Of a stretch of DNA of 64,000 bases, positions 39,167-47,150 are shown one piece after another (within the stretch, counting starts at the first letter, position 1; each line of letters opens with the position of its first letter). Made by a program: the position numbers and the translations under genes. The DNA comes from an uncultured Muribaculaceae bacterium. Its GTDB lineage: Bacteria; Bacteroidota; Bacteroidia; Bacteroidales; Muribaculaceae. The stretch covers positions 10,076 through 74,075 of the forward strand of contig CAJTSR010000016.1 in assembly GCA_910579035.1 (NCBI GenBank). The letters are read 5' to 3'. The notes beneath the pieces are model-generated. The model had not been told where the DNA came from, ran no database searches, and saw only the letters and a program-made list of their open reading frames with translations.

Positions 39167-40978
39167 ATGGCACGACACGAGAAATCAGCAGAACTTAAAG
39201 AAAAGATTGCTATCCTGCCCGATACGCCGGGAGTGTATATGTACTTCGACTCCGAGGGCAGGGTTATATACGTAGGCAAGGCCAAGAACCTCAAGCGCAG
39301 GGTGTCGTCGTACTTCAACCGCACCCACGACGTGCTGCGTACCAATATACTGGTGCGCAACATAGCCGACATGAAGTACATAGTGGTGCCCACCGAGCAG
39401 GACGCCCTTAATCTTGAAAATTCGATGATTAAGGAGTACAAGCCCCGCTACAACGTGCTGCTCAAAGACGATAAGTCCTATCCTTGGATCGTGGTTACCA
39501 ACGAGATGTACCCTCGCGTGTTCCTCACCCGGCAGCATATACGCGACGGTTCGCGCTACTACGGGCCGTATACCAATACTTCGGTGGCGCGCACGGTGCT
39601 CGAACTTATAGGCAAGCTCTATCCGGTGCGCACATGCCGCATACCGATAACGCCAGAGTACATATCGCGTGGCAAGGGGCGCCTGTGCCTGCAATACCAT
39701 ATCAAGAAGTGCCGTGGTTGCTGCACCGGCGACATCGACCATAAGACTTACAACGGCTATATCGACCGCATAAGGCAGATTCTGCGAGGAGAAACGCAGG
39801 AGCTTATGGCCTATCTCCGCGATGAGATGGCGCGGCTGTCGGAGGAGCTGAGATTCGAGGAGGCGCAGGAGCTTAAGGAGAGCTATCGCCTGATTGAGAA
39901 TTATCGCTCGAAAAGCGTTATTGTGAGTCAGACCATAAACGACATAGATGTGTTCGGTTTCGACGACGACGGCAGCAACGAGGTGTATGTCAACTATATG
40001 CACGTGCGCCGTGGCGCCGTGGTGCGTAGCGTGACGCTGCGCTACCGCCGCTCGCTTGAGGAAAGCCGTGCCCAGCTGCTGGGATACGCGATGGAAGAAA
40101 TCCGCCAGTCGCTCGGCGCGGTGTTCGACGAGGTGGTGGTGGCCGAGGCTCCCGAGATAGAGATGACCGGTGTAACATTTACCATACCCCGGCGTGGCGA
40201 CAAGGCCAAGCTTCTGGAGGTGTCGGAGCGCAATGCGCGGCAGAACCGCCTCGACGACCTCAAACACCTCGAGCGGCACAATCCCGAAGAGCGCACCGAC
40301 CGCCTGCTCGAACGAATGAAAGCCGATTTCCGCCTTTCCGAGCTGCCCCGCCACATAGAGTGCTTCGATAATTCCAATATACAGGGAACGAACCCGGTGG
40401 CGTCGTGCGTGGTGTTTCGCGACGGACGCCCGGCAAAGCGCGATTACCGCCACTTCAATATCAAGACAGTGGAGGGACCCGACGATTTCGCGTCGATGAA
40501 GGAGGTGCTCACGCGGCGCTATACCCGCCTGATGCAGGAGGGGCAGTCCTTGCCTCAGCTCATAGTGGTGGACGGCGGCAAGGGGCAGCTCAGCTCGGCT
40601 GTAGAGGCTCTTGAGGAGATAGGGCTGAGAGGCACCATAGCGGTTGTGGGCATAGCGAAGCGTCTGGAGGAGATTTATTTTCCGGGCGACAGTGTGCCGC
40701 TGTATATCGACAAAAATTCGGAAACGCTGCGCGTGGTGCAGCATATGCGCGACGAGGCGCATCGCTTCGGCATCACGCACCACCGCAACCGGCGCAGCAA
40801 GGGGCAGATAGTCGGAGCGCTCGACGGCATCAAGGGCATCGGCCCCAAGACTGCCGAACAGCTCCTGCAGCATTTCAAGAGCGTTAAGCGCCTGCGCGAA
40901 GCCCCGGAATCGGAAATATCCGCTCTCATAGGCCCGGCAAAGACTGCCCTCCTCCTGGCAGGCCTCGGCTCTGATTAG
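39167..40978 (+). CDS. uvrC: UvrABC system protein C
   Basis: A 603-residue incision nuclease of nucleotide excision repair, making both the 3' and 5' cuts. Residues about 15-95: GIY-YIG domain (GVYMYFDSEGRVIYVGKAKN). About 205-240: UVR domain (SEELRFEEAQELKESYRLIE). About 375-540: RNase H-like domain (HIECFDNSNIQGTNPVASCV, LIVVDGGKGQLSSA). End: helix-hairpin-helix (LDGIKGIGPKTAEQLLQHFK). The start at 39167 gives MARHEKSAELKEKIAILPDT, the family start; the frame is open upstream to 39077 but that lies before the promoter. Confidence 0.96.
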   Translation: MARHEKSAELKEKIAILPDTPGVYMYFDSEGRVIYVGKAKNLKRRVSSYFNRTHDVLRTNILVRNIADMKYIVVPTEQDALNLENSMIKEYKPRYNVLLKDDKSYPWIVVTNEMYPRVFLTRQHIRDGSRYYGPYTNTSVARTVLELIGKLYPVRTCRIPITPEYISRGKGRLCLQYHIKKCRGCCTGDIDHKTYNGYIDRIRQILRGETQELMAYLRDEMARLSEELRFEEAQELKESYRLIENYRSKSVIVSQTINDIDVFGFDDDGSNEVYVNYMHVRRGAVVRSVTLRYRRSLEESRAQLLGYAMEEIRQSLGAVFDEVVVAEAPEIEMTGVTFTIPRRGDKAKLLEVSERNARQNRLDDLKHLERHNPEERTDRLLERMKADFRLSELPRHIECFDNSNIQGTNPVASCVVFRDGRPAKRDYRHFNIKTVEGPDDFASMKEVLTRRYTRLMQEGQSLPQLIVVDGGKGQLSSAVEALEEIGLRGTIAVVGIAKRLEEIYFPGDSVPLYIDKNSETLRVVQHMRDEAHRFGITHHRNRRSKGQIVGALDGIKGIGPKTAEQLLQHFKSVKRLREAPESEISALIGPAKTALLLAGLGSD

Positions 40979-40999
40979 GGACTTTAAGGTTGCTTAATT

Positions 41000-41031
41000 T
41001 TTGGTGGAGTGGGATTAAGGCTGTATCTTTG
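41000..41031 (+). promoter_or_regulatory. Consensus promoter abutting the RNA methyltransferase start codon
   Basis: -33 TTTG (41000-41003), 20-nt spacer, -7 TATCTTTG (41024-41031). The ATG is at 41036, 4 nt after the -7, so transcription should begin at or next to the start codon (leaderless mRNA). Confidence 0.7.
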
Positions 41032-41035
41032 TGGT

Positions 41036-41593
41036 ATGAAGAAAAAAACGATATGGGATATGGGGCGCCCTACTGTCGAGGAATTCAAGGCTGCCGACAA
41101 GATGCCGGTGGCCGTGGTGCTCGACAATGTGCGCTCGCTCAATAATATTGGCGCTATTTTTCGCACGTGCGATGCTTTCGCTGTGCGCGAGGTGGTGCTT
41201 TGCGGTATTTCGGCCACACCCCCGTCGGCCGAGATTCATAAAACCGCTCTCGGTGCCGAAAATTCCGTGGCATGGCGTTATTTCGCCGATACGGCAGAGG
41301 CTATAGATTCCCTGAAGGCAGAGGGCTACAAGCTTGTGTGCCTGGAGCAGGTGCAGGGCAGCGTGAGCCTTGAGGCTTTTCGTCCTGAATCCGACTCGAT
41401 GTACGCTCTTGTGCTTGGCAACGAGGTCGACGGCGTGGCGCAGACTGTGGTCGACCGGGCCGACATATGCCTCGAAATTCCGCAGAGCGGCACCAAGCAT
41501 TCGCTTAACGTGTCGGTATCGGCCGGTGTGGCGCTTTGGAAATTCTACGAACGTCTTTCTCTTTTACCTCATTCCACATTTCCTGAAAAATGA
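41036..41593 (+). CDS. TrmH/SpoU-family RNA methyltransferase
   Basis: A 185-residue SPOUT enzyme that 2'-O-methylates tRNA or rRNA from S-adenosylmethionine. Family motifs: NVRSLNNIGAIFRTCDAFAV (motif 1), YALVLGNEVDGVAQ (motif 2) and IPQSGTKHSLNVSVSAGVAL (motif 3, knot and SAM pocket). There is no N-terminal substrate-binding domain, as in TrmL/TrmH-like short members; the target nucleotide is unknown. The start at 41036 (MKKKTIWDMGRP) is preferred because the promoter excludes earlier codons. The ldcA-like gene overlaps its stop by 4 nt. Confidence 0.92.
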   Translation: MKKKTIWDMGRPTVEEFKAADKMPVAVVLDNVRSLNNIGAIFRTCDAFAVREVVLCGISATPPSAEIHKTALGAENSVAWRYFADTAEAIDSLKAEGYKLVCLEQVQGSVSLEAFRPESDSMYALVLGNEVDGVAQTVVDRADICLEIPQSGTKHSLNVSVSAGVALWKFYERLSLLPHSTFPEK

Positions 41594-42501
41594 AAAACAT
41601 CACATTTCCGCGCCCGTTGAAAAAGGGCGACAAGATAGCAATATGTTCTCCTGCCGGATATATAGCCAAGGAGAAGGTGGAAGGAGCCGTGCGCCAGTTG
41701 CGCCGGCAGGGCTGGGAGCCCGTGGTGATGCCTCACGCGCTTGGCCGCTGGGGGCACTACAGCGGCACTCCCGAAGAGCGCTACTCCGACATGGCTGCGG
41801 CATTGACCGACCCCGAGGTGCGGGCCGTGCTTTGTTCGCGCGGCGGTTATGGCGTGGTCCATATCATGGACGACCTCGCCAAGCTGCCTTTGGCCGACGA
41901 TCCGAAGTGGGTTATAGGCTTCTCCGACATATCGGCGCTACACGCGCTGATGGCTTCCAAGGGGATAGCAAGCATACACTCGCCGATGGCCGCCCAGATT
42001 ATGAAGGGAGAATCCGATGTTGACACGGCGTCACTGTTCGGCATATTGCGCGGCGAGCGTCCGGCATATGTGTTCCCCGGCCACGACTACGACCGCTACG
42101 GCATAGCCACCGGCACCTTGCTTGGAGGCAACCTCGCCGTTCTTGCCGAACTGATAAACACGCCCTACGACATACTGCGGCCCGACACAATCCTTTTCCT
42201 CGAGGACGTGTCGGAACCGATATATAAGATCGAGAGAATTTTCTACCAGCTTCGCCTGAGCGGCGTTCTCGGCAAGGTTCGCGGTCTTATTGTGGGGCAG
42301 TTTACCGAGTATAAGCCCGACGACAACTATGCCGACATGGAAACTATGATACGCGACCTTGTGGCGCCCTATTCATACCCGGTGGCCTTCAATGTGCCCT
42401 GCGGACATGTGGACCACAACATACCGCTGATAGAGTCGGCCAAGGTTACGCTCAAGGTAAGCCCCTCAGGCTCGAACAGCATTATTTTCCACCGTTCGTA
42501 G
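41590..42501 (+). CDS. LD-carboxypeptidase (peptidase family S66)
   Basis: A 303-residue cytosolic enzyme that removes the terminal D-alanine from tetrapeptides during murein recycling. S66 catalytic elements: Ser in IGFSDISALHALMASKG, Glu in FLEDVSEPIYKIER, His in CGHVDHNIPLIE. The N-terminal SRGGYGVVHIMDDL is also typical. It overlaps the RNA methyltransferase stop (ATGA) and is translationally coupled to it. The hairpin at 42508-42526 follows. Confidence 0.93.
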   Translation: MKNITFPRPLKKGDKIAICSPAGYIAKEKVEGAVRQLRRQGWEPVVMPHALGRWGHYSGTPEERYSDMAAALTDPEVRAVLCSRGGYGVVHIMDDLAKLPLADDPKWVIGFSDISALHALMASKGIASIHSPMAAQIMKGESDVDTASLFGILRGERPAYVFPGHDYDRYGIATGTLLGGNLAVLAELINTPYDILRPDTILFLEDVSEPIYKIERIFYQLRLSGVLGKVRGLIVGQFTEYKPDDNYADMETMIRDLVAPYSYPVAFNVPCGHVDHNIPLIESAKVTLKVSPSGSNSIIFHRS

Positions 42502-42507
42502 GCAGGT

Positions 42508-42526
42508 CTTCAGGCTTTGCCTGAAG
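42508..42526. terminator. Convergent hairpin between the LD-carboxypeptidase and VKOR genes
   Basis: Perfect 8-bp stem CTTCAGGC/GCCTGAAG with a TTT loop, 7 nt past the LD-carboxypeptidase stop and between convergent genes. Weak T-tract. Confidence 0.45.
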
Positions 42527-42621
42527 TGGCGTGTGCGAGTCGGCAGTCTTGAAGTGGAGGTTGTTCATTTCCATTGGCGACAGGCGGCGCGCGCCTTCTA
42601 TCTTTACTCTTGGTATTGTCT

Positions 42622-43638
42622 TCATTCGTCTTCAGTATTTTTGTCAAACAATGGCGTCACGGCGTTGATAGCCAGCAATGCGGCTACGTATGAGGCGCAG
42701 AGTATGGCAAACTCCGTGTGCAACGGGAAGGAATGGGCAAACCAGCCACCGCATATATAGCATAGCAGCGATGCCCACAGGCAGCCTTGGGTGATAAGGC
42801 ATAGCGTGCACCACGCTTTGGCACGGTATTTCTGATACCACACGCTCCAGAAGGAGAACGGACAGCAGCAGGCGTTGACCAAGGCCAGATAGCCGATGTA
42901 TTGGGGAAATACAAGCAGGCAGGCAAGGCTGACGCCGAAGTAGCTGAATCCGACCTCGCTCCAGCCGAAAAGTCCGAAGAATTTCGACGCCTTTGTCGAT
43001 AGTACCGTGCCGCAGCCGGTGCGGTCGATAAGGCCGCAGATTTTGTCGGCTCTGTCGGAGTGTATGTTTAGGGATTTCAGCACTAACTCGTATGTGACGA
43101 ACAGCCCGGAGGCGTTTATAAGCGTGAGGAGCACTGTGGTCACATGCGAGTATATGCCGTTGGAAATGAACAGATAGAGGAATATAAAGGCAGATGCGGC
43201 AATCAGCACCCATTTCTTCGACCTTTGGGCAAGGTCGAATAGGCTGTGCCTGCAATAGCACGGTTCGGCCGAGCCGGGGCCGGGATAGGCTATGAGTGCC
43301 ACTCCGCTCCAGCCGTCGATAAAGTCGGCGCGCTTTATGGCGAGAGCCTTGTGGCCGATGCCGTCGTCGACTGTGCATTCTTCGCCCGTCTTCTGTCTTA
43401 CTATTACGAATGTTTCTCCGAACCGGGCAAGAAACGGCACGGGCAGCTCGCCGAGAGCCTTTTCCTTGTCGGGCACCTCTATGGCCTCGTTGGCGATGCC
43501 GTAGCGTTCGAGCAACTTTGAGAAGCCGAACAGCGACCGGAATGTCATATGCTCGAATTGCGAGTCGGAGTACTCCCGGGTGTGGGGTACTCCGAGTTCG
43601 GCCAGAAAGTCTGTGAATATGCTTGTAGGTGCCATCAC
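42622..43638 (-). CDS. Vitamin K epoxide reductase (VKOR)-family membrane protein with N-terminal C39-peptidase-like domain
   Basis: A 338-residue protein. Residues 1-130 resemble a C39-peptidase domain (GFSKLLERYGIANEAIEVPD, PVPFLARFGETFVIV) but no catalytic Cys is evident, so it is probably a degenerate binding domain. Residues 140-335 contain about five membrane helices with VKOR features: TGCGTVLSTKASKFFG (loop Cys and Ser) and WCTLC (redox CxxC). VKOR reoxidises thiol-disulfide partners with quinone as acceptor. It follows the thioredoxin gene by 11 nt. The start may be 43638 or 43635 (ATGATG). Confidence 0.85.
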   Translation of the reverse strand: MMAPTSIFTDFLAELGVPHTREYSDSQFEHMTFRSLFGFSKLLERYGIANEAIEVPDKEKALGELPVPFLARFGETFVIVRQKTGEECTVDDGIGHKALAIKRADFIDGWSGVALIAYPGPGSAEPCYCRHSLFDLAQRSKKWVLIAASAFIFLYLFISNGIYSHVTTVLLTLINASGLFVTYELVLKSLNIHSDRADKICGLIDRTGCGTVLSTKASKFFGLFGWSEVGFSYFGVSLACLLVFPQYIGYLALVNACCCPFSFWSVWYQKYRAKAWCTLCLITQGCLWASLLCYICGGWFAHSFPLHTEFAILCASYVAALLAINAVTPLFDKNTEDE

Positions 43639-43649
43639 AGCCTCCCTGT

Positions 43650-43949
43650 TCAGTTCATAAACTGTTGCAGCTTCTGTAGAAGCACGTTGCCGTCAATCTC
43701 GCCGCTGAATCTCCAGACTGGTTCGCCGTCGCGGTAGATGATGAAGGTGGGTGTCGAATCAACGTTTACGGATTCTGCCACGGCTTCTTCCTTATCGATG
43801 TCGAGCTGGTATATCTCGGCCGAGTCGCCTATGAGTTCGCGTATCTGGGCTATCACGGGCATCATGCGCCGGCAGTGCGAGCACCATGTGGCATAGAATT
43901 CAACCATTACCACGCGCGATGCGTTCACGAGGTCTTTATAATCTGTCAT
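43650..43949 (-). CDS. Thioredoxin-family protein with CSHC active site
   Basis: A 99-residue single-domain thioredoxin. The ATG at 43949 gives MTDYKDLVNASRVVMVEFYA; the active site is TWCSHCRRMMP (CSHC instead of the usual CGPC) and the cis-proline is in DSTPTFIIYRDG. There is no signal peptide, so it should be cytosolic. The altered CxxC would shift the redox potential toward oxidising (inference). It pairs with the VKOR gene, pointing to a disulfide relay. Confidence 0.92.
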   Translation of the reverse strand: MTDYKDLVNASRVVMVEFYATWCSHCRRMMPVIAQIRELIGDSAEIYQLDIDKEEAVAESVNVDSTPTFIIYRDGEPVWRFSGEIDGNVLLQKLQQFMN

Positions 43950-43953
43950 ATAT

Positions 43954-43987
43954 GCGTTTTTTATTTGGTTATGATTATAAAAAACGC
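43954..43987 (-). other. Inverted repeat directly before the thioredoxin start
   Basis: Perfect 11-bp stem (43954-43964 with 43977-43987) and a 12-nt loop, ending 4 nt before the ATG at 43949. It could be a terminator for DUF1573 or a leader hairpin controlling the thioredoxin-VKOR pair. Confidence 0.4.
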
Positions 43988-44012
43988 GATGGCAGCGCCT
44001 AAGGTTCACTAA

Positions 44013-44038
44013 GAGGGTGTTTCATAATATCTGTTAAA
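44013..44038. repeat. Solo end of the 334/335-bp mobile element
   Basis: Identical to the first 26 bases of the element (GAGGGTGTTTCATAAT and on to CTGTTAAA); after that, similarity stops. No matching second end lies nearby. The stop codon of the DUF1573 gene (44034-44036) is inside it. It looks like the remnant of a deleted copy. Confidence 0.7.
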
Positions 44039-45113
44039 TCCCTCTCAGAGTGCCGACAGCCCTTATTGTCTGCACGGGGTTGGCAGGGTCGTTGCTTATG
44101 AGCGATATGCGGGCGTTGAGAAGCGCGCCGGGCAGCTTTGAGGCTTCGGCGGTGATGGTTATGGTGGCTTTTTTCCCGGGTTTTATGGTCTTGGTGTCGG
44201 CTGTGGCGCTCACTCCTTTGTCGGCGGTGTACACGCGGCGTATGTGCAGAGGCGATTTTCCGGCATTGCTGATCTCCACTGTGCGCGACACCGTGCCTGA
44301 TGCGGGAAGCTCTCCGAAATCAGCACTCGGACTTTCTATTCTCAGCACGGGGGCTTTCTGCAGCTGCTTGGGCGTCAGTTTGGAGAAGTCTTCGTTGACG
44401 ATGGCTGTGAGGGGCAGCGGGCATATGGTCGATGACAGCGGATCGGCCGACACATAGAGCGTGTCGGAAACAAGGCCGTAGAGCGGACATTTGTCGGAAC
44501 GGAAGTACAGTATAAGCGAACACTGTTCGCCCGGCGCTACTTTCTCAGGCGCTACCGATGCCTCTACATATGGAGGGAGATTGGAAACGGAGGGCGATAT
44601 CGAGTCGTGCGAGCTGTTGTATGCTTTTACAAAGAGGGTGCGGAGCTGCCCTTTGAGCACTTCTCCCATCATGGCGCCTCCGCGTTCGAGCCGCAGCCAC
44701 TTGGAGCATTCCACAGGGTATTGCCGTCCCACGCTCGCGGCCGAGCCTACCACGGTGCCGTATACCTGCAGTTTCTGGCGCGAATCGGGATAGCTGAGGT
44801 CGACGGCTACATATTTGCTGAAGCGTCCCGGGCGCCCTGCCGGGTCGTAGGTCACACGCACCGATGCCGTGTCGCCGGGCAGTACCGGCTCGCGGGAGTA
44901 TTCAGGCGCGGTGCAGCCGCACGACGCCCTCGCCGCCGTGATAGCCACAGCGTCGGTACCCGTGTTCACAAATCGGAAAACGGTGCTTACCGGCCCGGTG
45001 TCTTCGTCGAATGCTCCGAAATTATGCTCTGTTTCAAGCCAATTTACGGAATTGGAAGCCGAGGCTCCGAGTATGGCGCATAATGCGACGGCTGCTGCAA
45101 ATATTCGTTTCAT
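44034..45113 (-). CDS. DUF1573 domain protein (secreted, Ig-like)
   Basis: A 359-residue protein with signal peptide MKRIFAAAVALCAILGASAS. The first domain has the DUF1573 signature: HNFGAFDEDTGPVSTVFRFV, then ARASCGCTAPEYSREPVLPG with the conserved CGC. A second Ig-like domain is at about 255-359 (DFGELPASGTVSRTVEISNA). Expected in the periplasm or envelope; function unknown. Its stop codon TAA lies in a mobile-element end, so the original C-terminus may have differed by a few residues. It lies 43 nt downstream of pdxB. Confidence 0.88.
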   Translation of the reverse strand: MKRIFAAAVALCAILGASASNSVNWLETEHNFGAFDEDTGPVSTVFRFVNTGTDAVAITAARASCGCTAPEYSREPVLPGDTASVRVTYDPAGRPGRFSKYVAVDLSYPDSRQKLQVYGTVVGSAASVGRQYPVECSKWLRLERGGAMMGEVLKGQLRTLFVKAYNSSHDSISPSVSNLPPYVEASVAPEKVAPGEQCSLILYFRSDKCPLYGLVSDTLYVSADPLSSTICPLPLTAIVNEDFSKLTPKQLQKAPVLRIESPSADFGELPASGTVSRTVEISNAGKSPLHIRRVYTADKGVSATADTKTIKPGKKATITITAEASKLPGALLNARISLISNDPANPVQTIRAVGTLRGI

Positions 45114-45156
45114 AATCGTACTATTAACGTTCGGGGCGGCTCTTTCGTTCGCAATG

Positions 45157-46188
45157 TCAGCTCTCGGCTCCCTCGGGGGCTTCTGAGCGCAGAGGGTAGG
45201 TGTTGCGCTGGCGCTCGAAGCTGTCGGGGTCGCTTTTCAGGGCGAGGCTCAGGGGCAGCGGGTCGAAGCTTCCGGTGATTCCGGCCATGCTCACGGTGAC
45301 GGCTGGCGCCGGAGGCAGCGGCGCGTCGATGGTGACGCGCGGAAGCATGAAGAAGGTCGTGATGGCGTCGAGCACTGTCTGTGAGGCGCGTATCTTGCCC
45401 TCGCGCGAGTAGCCCGCTATGTGCGGGGTGGCAATGGCGGCGCGGCGCAGCAGTTCGCGGTCGATGCGAGGTTCGTTTTCCCAGCAGTCCACTATCAGCG
45501 GGCCGGCCTGTCCGGCGTCTTTGGCTGCTACCACGGCCTCGGTGTCGAAAATCTCGCCACGAGCCGTGTTGATGAGTATGGGAGCGCGGCGCAGTTTTGA
45601 AAGGAAGGCGGCATCTACCATATGGAAGGTGGCGTCCTCGCCGGTGCGGGTGAGTGGTGTGTGGAACGTGATTATGTCGCACTCGCGGGCCAGGGTGTCG
45701 ATGTCGCACCATTGATCGCCTCCTTCGGCGCGCTGTCGCGGCGGGTCGCACAGCAGCACTTTCATGTCGAGCCCTCTTGCCCAGCGCTCCACGATGGAGC
45801 CTACGTGGCCCACGCCCACTATGCCGATAGTGTGGGAGCTGAGCGGGCGGTTGACGGTCTGCATCAGTGCGCCGAACACATACTGGGCCACGGCTGCGGC
45901 GTTGCAGCCCGGCGAGTTTACCACCGTTATGCCGCGTCGGCGGCAGTACTCGGTATTGATATGGTCGGTGCCTATGGTGGCCGTAGCCACTATCTTGCAC
46001 TGCGAACGTACCAGCAGGCCTTCGTCGCAGCGTGTGCGTGTGCGTATTATCATGCCGTCGGCTGTTTCCACGGCCTTGGGGGTGATGTCGGCGGGCGCGA
46101 TGTAGCGCACGGTGGCGTACGGGTCGAGCAGTCCGCGCACGAAAGGCACGTTTTCCTCGACAATGATGTTTATATTGCTATTTGGCAT
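45157..46188 (-). CDS. pdxB: 4-phosphoerythronate dehydrogenase
   Basis: A 343-residue cytosolic D-isomer-specific 2-hydroxyacid dehydrogenase, second step of DXP-independent pyridoxal phosphate synthesis. NAD-binding GIVGVGHVGSIVERWARGLD; catalytic Arg in INTARGEIFD, Glu in CWENEPRID, His in TPHIAGYS. The C-terminal extension (about 290-343) fits PdxB rather than SerA or lactate dehydrogenase. The ATG at 46188 (MPNSNINIIVEENVPFVRGL) is preferred over 46236. It overlaps the membrane-protein gene upstream by 19 bp. Confidence 0.9.
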   Translation of the reverse strand: MPNSNINIIVEENVPFVRGLLDPYATVRYIAPADITPKAVETADGMIIRTRTRCDEGLLVRSQCKIVATATIGTDHINTEYCRRRGITVVNSPGCNAAAVAQYVFGALMQTVNRPLSSHTIGIVGVGHVGSIVERWARGLDMKVLLCDPPRQRAEGGDQWCDIDTLARECDIITFHTPLTRTGEDATFHMVDAAFLSKLRRAPILINTARGEIFDTEAVVAAKDAGQAGPLIVDCWENEPRIDRELLRRAAIATPHIAGYSREGKIRASQTVLDAITTFFMLPRVTIDAPLPPAPAVTVSMAGITGSFDPLPLSLALKSDPDSFERQRNTYPLRSEAPEGAES

Positions 46189-47150
46189 AAGAATAAAGCT
46201 ACATAGGCGACTATGACGGCCATAATTGCGAAACACGATTTCTCCGCGCGGTGCGTGGAAAAATAATGGGCTACCTGCAGCGCCGCGCAGAAATTGAGGA
46301 GCGGTATGTAGGACAGCATGTTACGGAAATCGATGCACATCGCTGCTATGGTGGTGAGCGACAGAAGGGCGAAAACGCCGTTTATGGCGCGTGAGCGGGC
46401 ATTGTAGGCTATGGTTCGGAGAACGTTGAGTACGAAGCTGAGCATGGTAAGCAGCGCCGTGAGGCCTACCGTGACAAGCAGCACGAGGGTGTCGTGATGG
46501 TCAATCACCGAGAGGACGCTCACGAACTGCGGCAGGTGTATGTCGGACGGGCGTATTATTCCGAATCCCATCATAATCCACCACGGGCATACCATGCCGA
46601 GGATTGCGGCGGTAAGTGTGCGCCCGTTGAATATCCGCATCTGCGCGCAGCCTATGAGGAATACGGGCACATACAGCGCGAAGCAGTACTGCGTGGCCGT
46701 GAGGAACGACAGTCCGAGGAATATCAGGAACACGTGGCCCGAAGGGCGCGGGTTGCGGTAGCAGCTGAACAGGAGCATAAGCGCGGCTCCTACCGCCACC
46801 GACAGCAATGTGCCGGTATAGAACTGCACGGCCAGTCCTGGCGTGGCCATCTGCATCACGGCGAACAGCCCGATGTAGAGCCATGTGAGCGAGCGCAGCA
46901 CGTTGAAGACCTTGCACAGCAGCACCATCAGCAGTGTGCACGCGGTCATGCCGGCTATGGCTGCGGCAAAATCGGCCAGAGGGGCCGAGAACCACTCGTT
47001 GGCCGAGGGCAGCGCCAGCCCCTTGTCGCCGGTGAGGCGCATGGGACTGTCGCTGAAAAAATATATGAAAGCGGCGGCAAGCGCCAGCGCGGCCACGGTC
47101 AGAGCCGTGCCGCGCGAATGCAGTATCCGGGTAGCGATTGCCGCTTTCAT
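46170..47150 (-). CDS. Multi-pass membrane protein of unknown function
   Basis: A 326-residue protein with about nine predicted membrane helices (e.g. GTALTVAALALAAAFIYFFS, TLLSVAVGAALMLLFSCY, YVALFLCQIAI at the end). No catalytic motif recognised; it resembles uncharacterised Bacteroidales membrane proteins encoded beside purD (possibly DUF6427-like). It begins immediately before the purD stop codon on the same strand and overlaps pdxB, so it is inside a tightly coupled operon. Confidence 0.8.
   Translation of the reverse strand: MKAAIATRILHSRGTALTVAALALAAAFIYFFSDSPMRLTGDKGLALPSANEWFSAPLADFAAAIAGMTACTLLMVLLCKVFNVLRSLTWLYIGLFAVMQMATPGLAVQFYTGTLLSVAVGAALMLLFSCYRNPRPSGHVFLIFLGLSFLTATQYCFALYVPVFLIGCAQMRIFNGRTLTAAILGMVCPWWIMMGFGIIRPSDIHLPQFVSVLSVIDHHDTLVLLVTVGLTALLTMLSFVLNVLRTIAYNARSRAINGVFALLSLTTIAAMCIDFRNMLSYIPLLNFCAALQVAHYFSTHRAEKSCFAIMAVIVAYVALFLCQIAI

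Noticed and set aside
39185..40873. 562-codon minus-strand frame opposite uvrC
   Set aside because: Antisense shadow; uvrC carries all its domains.
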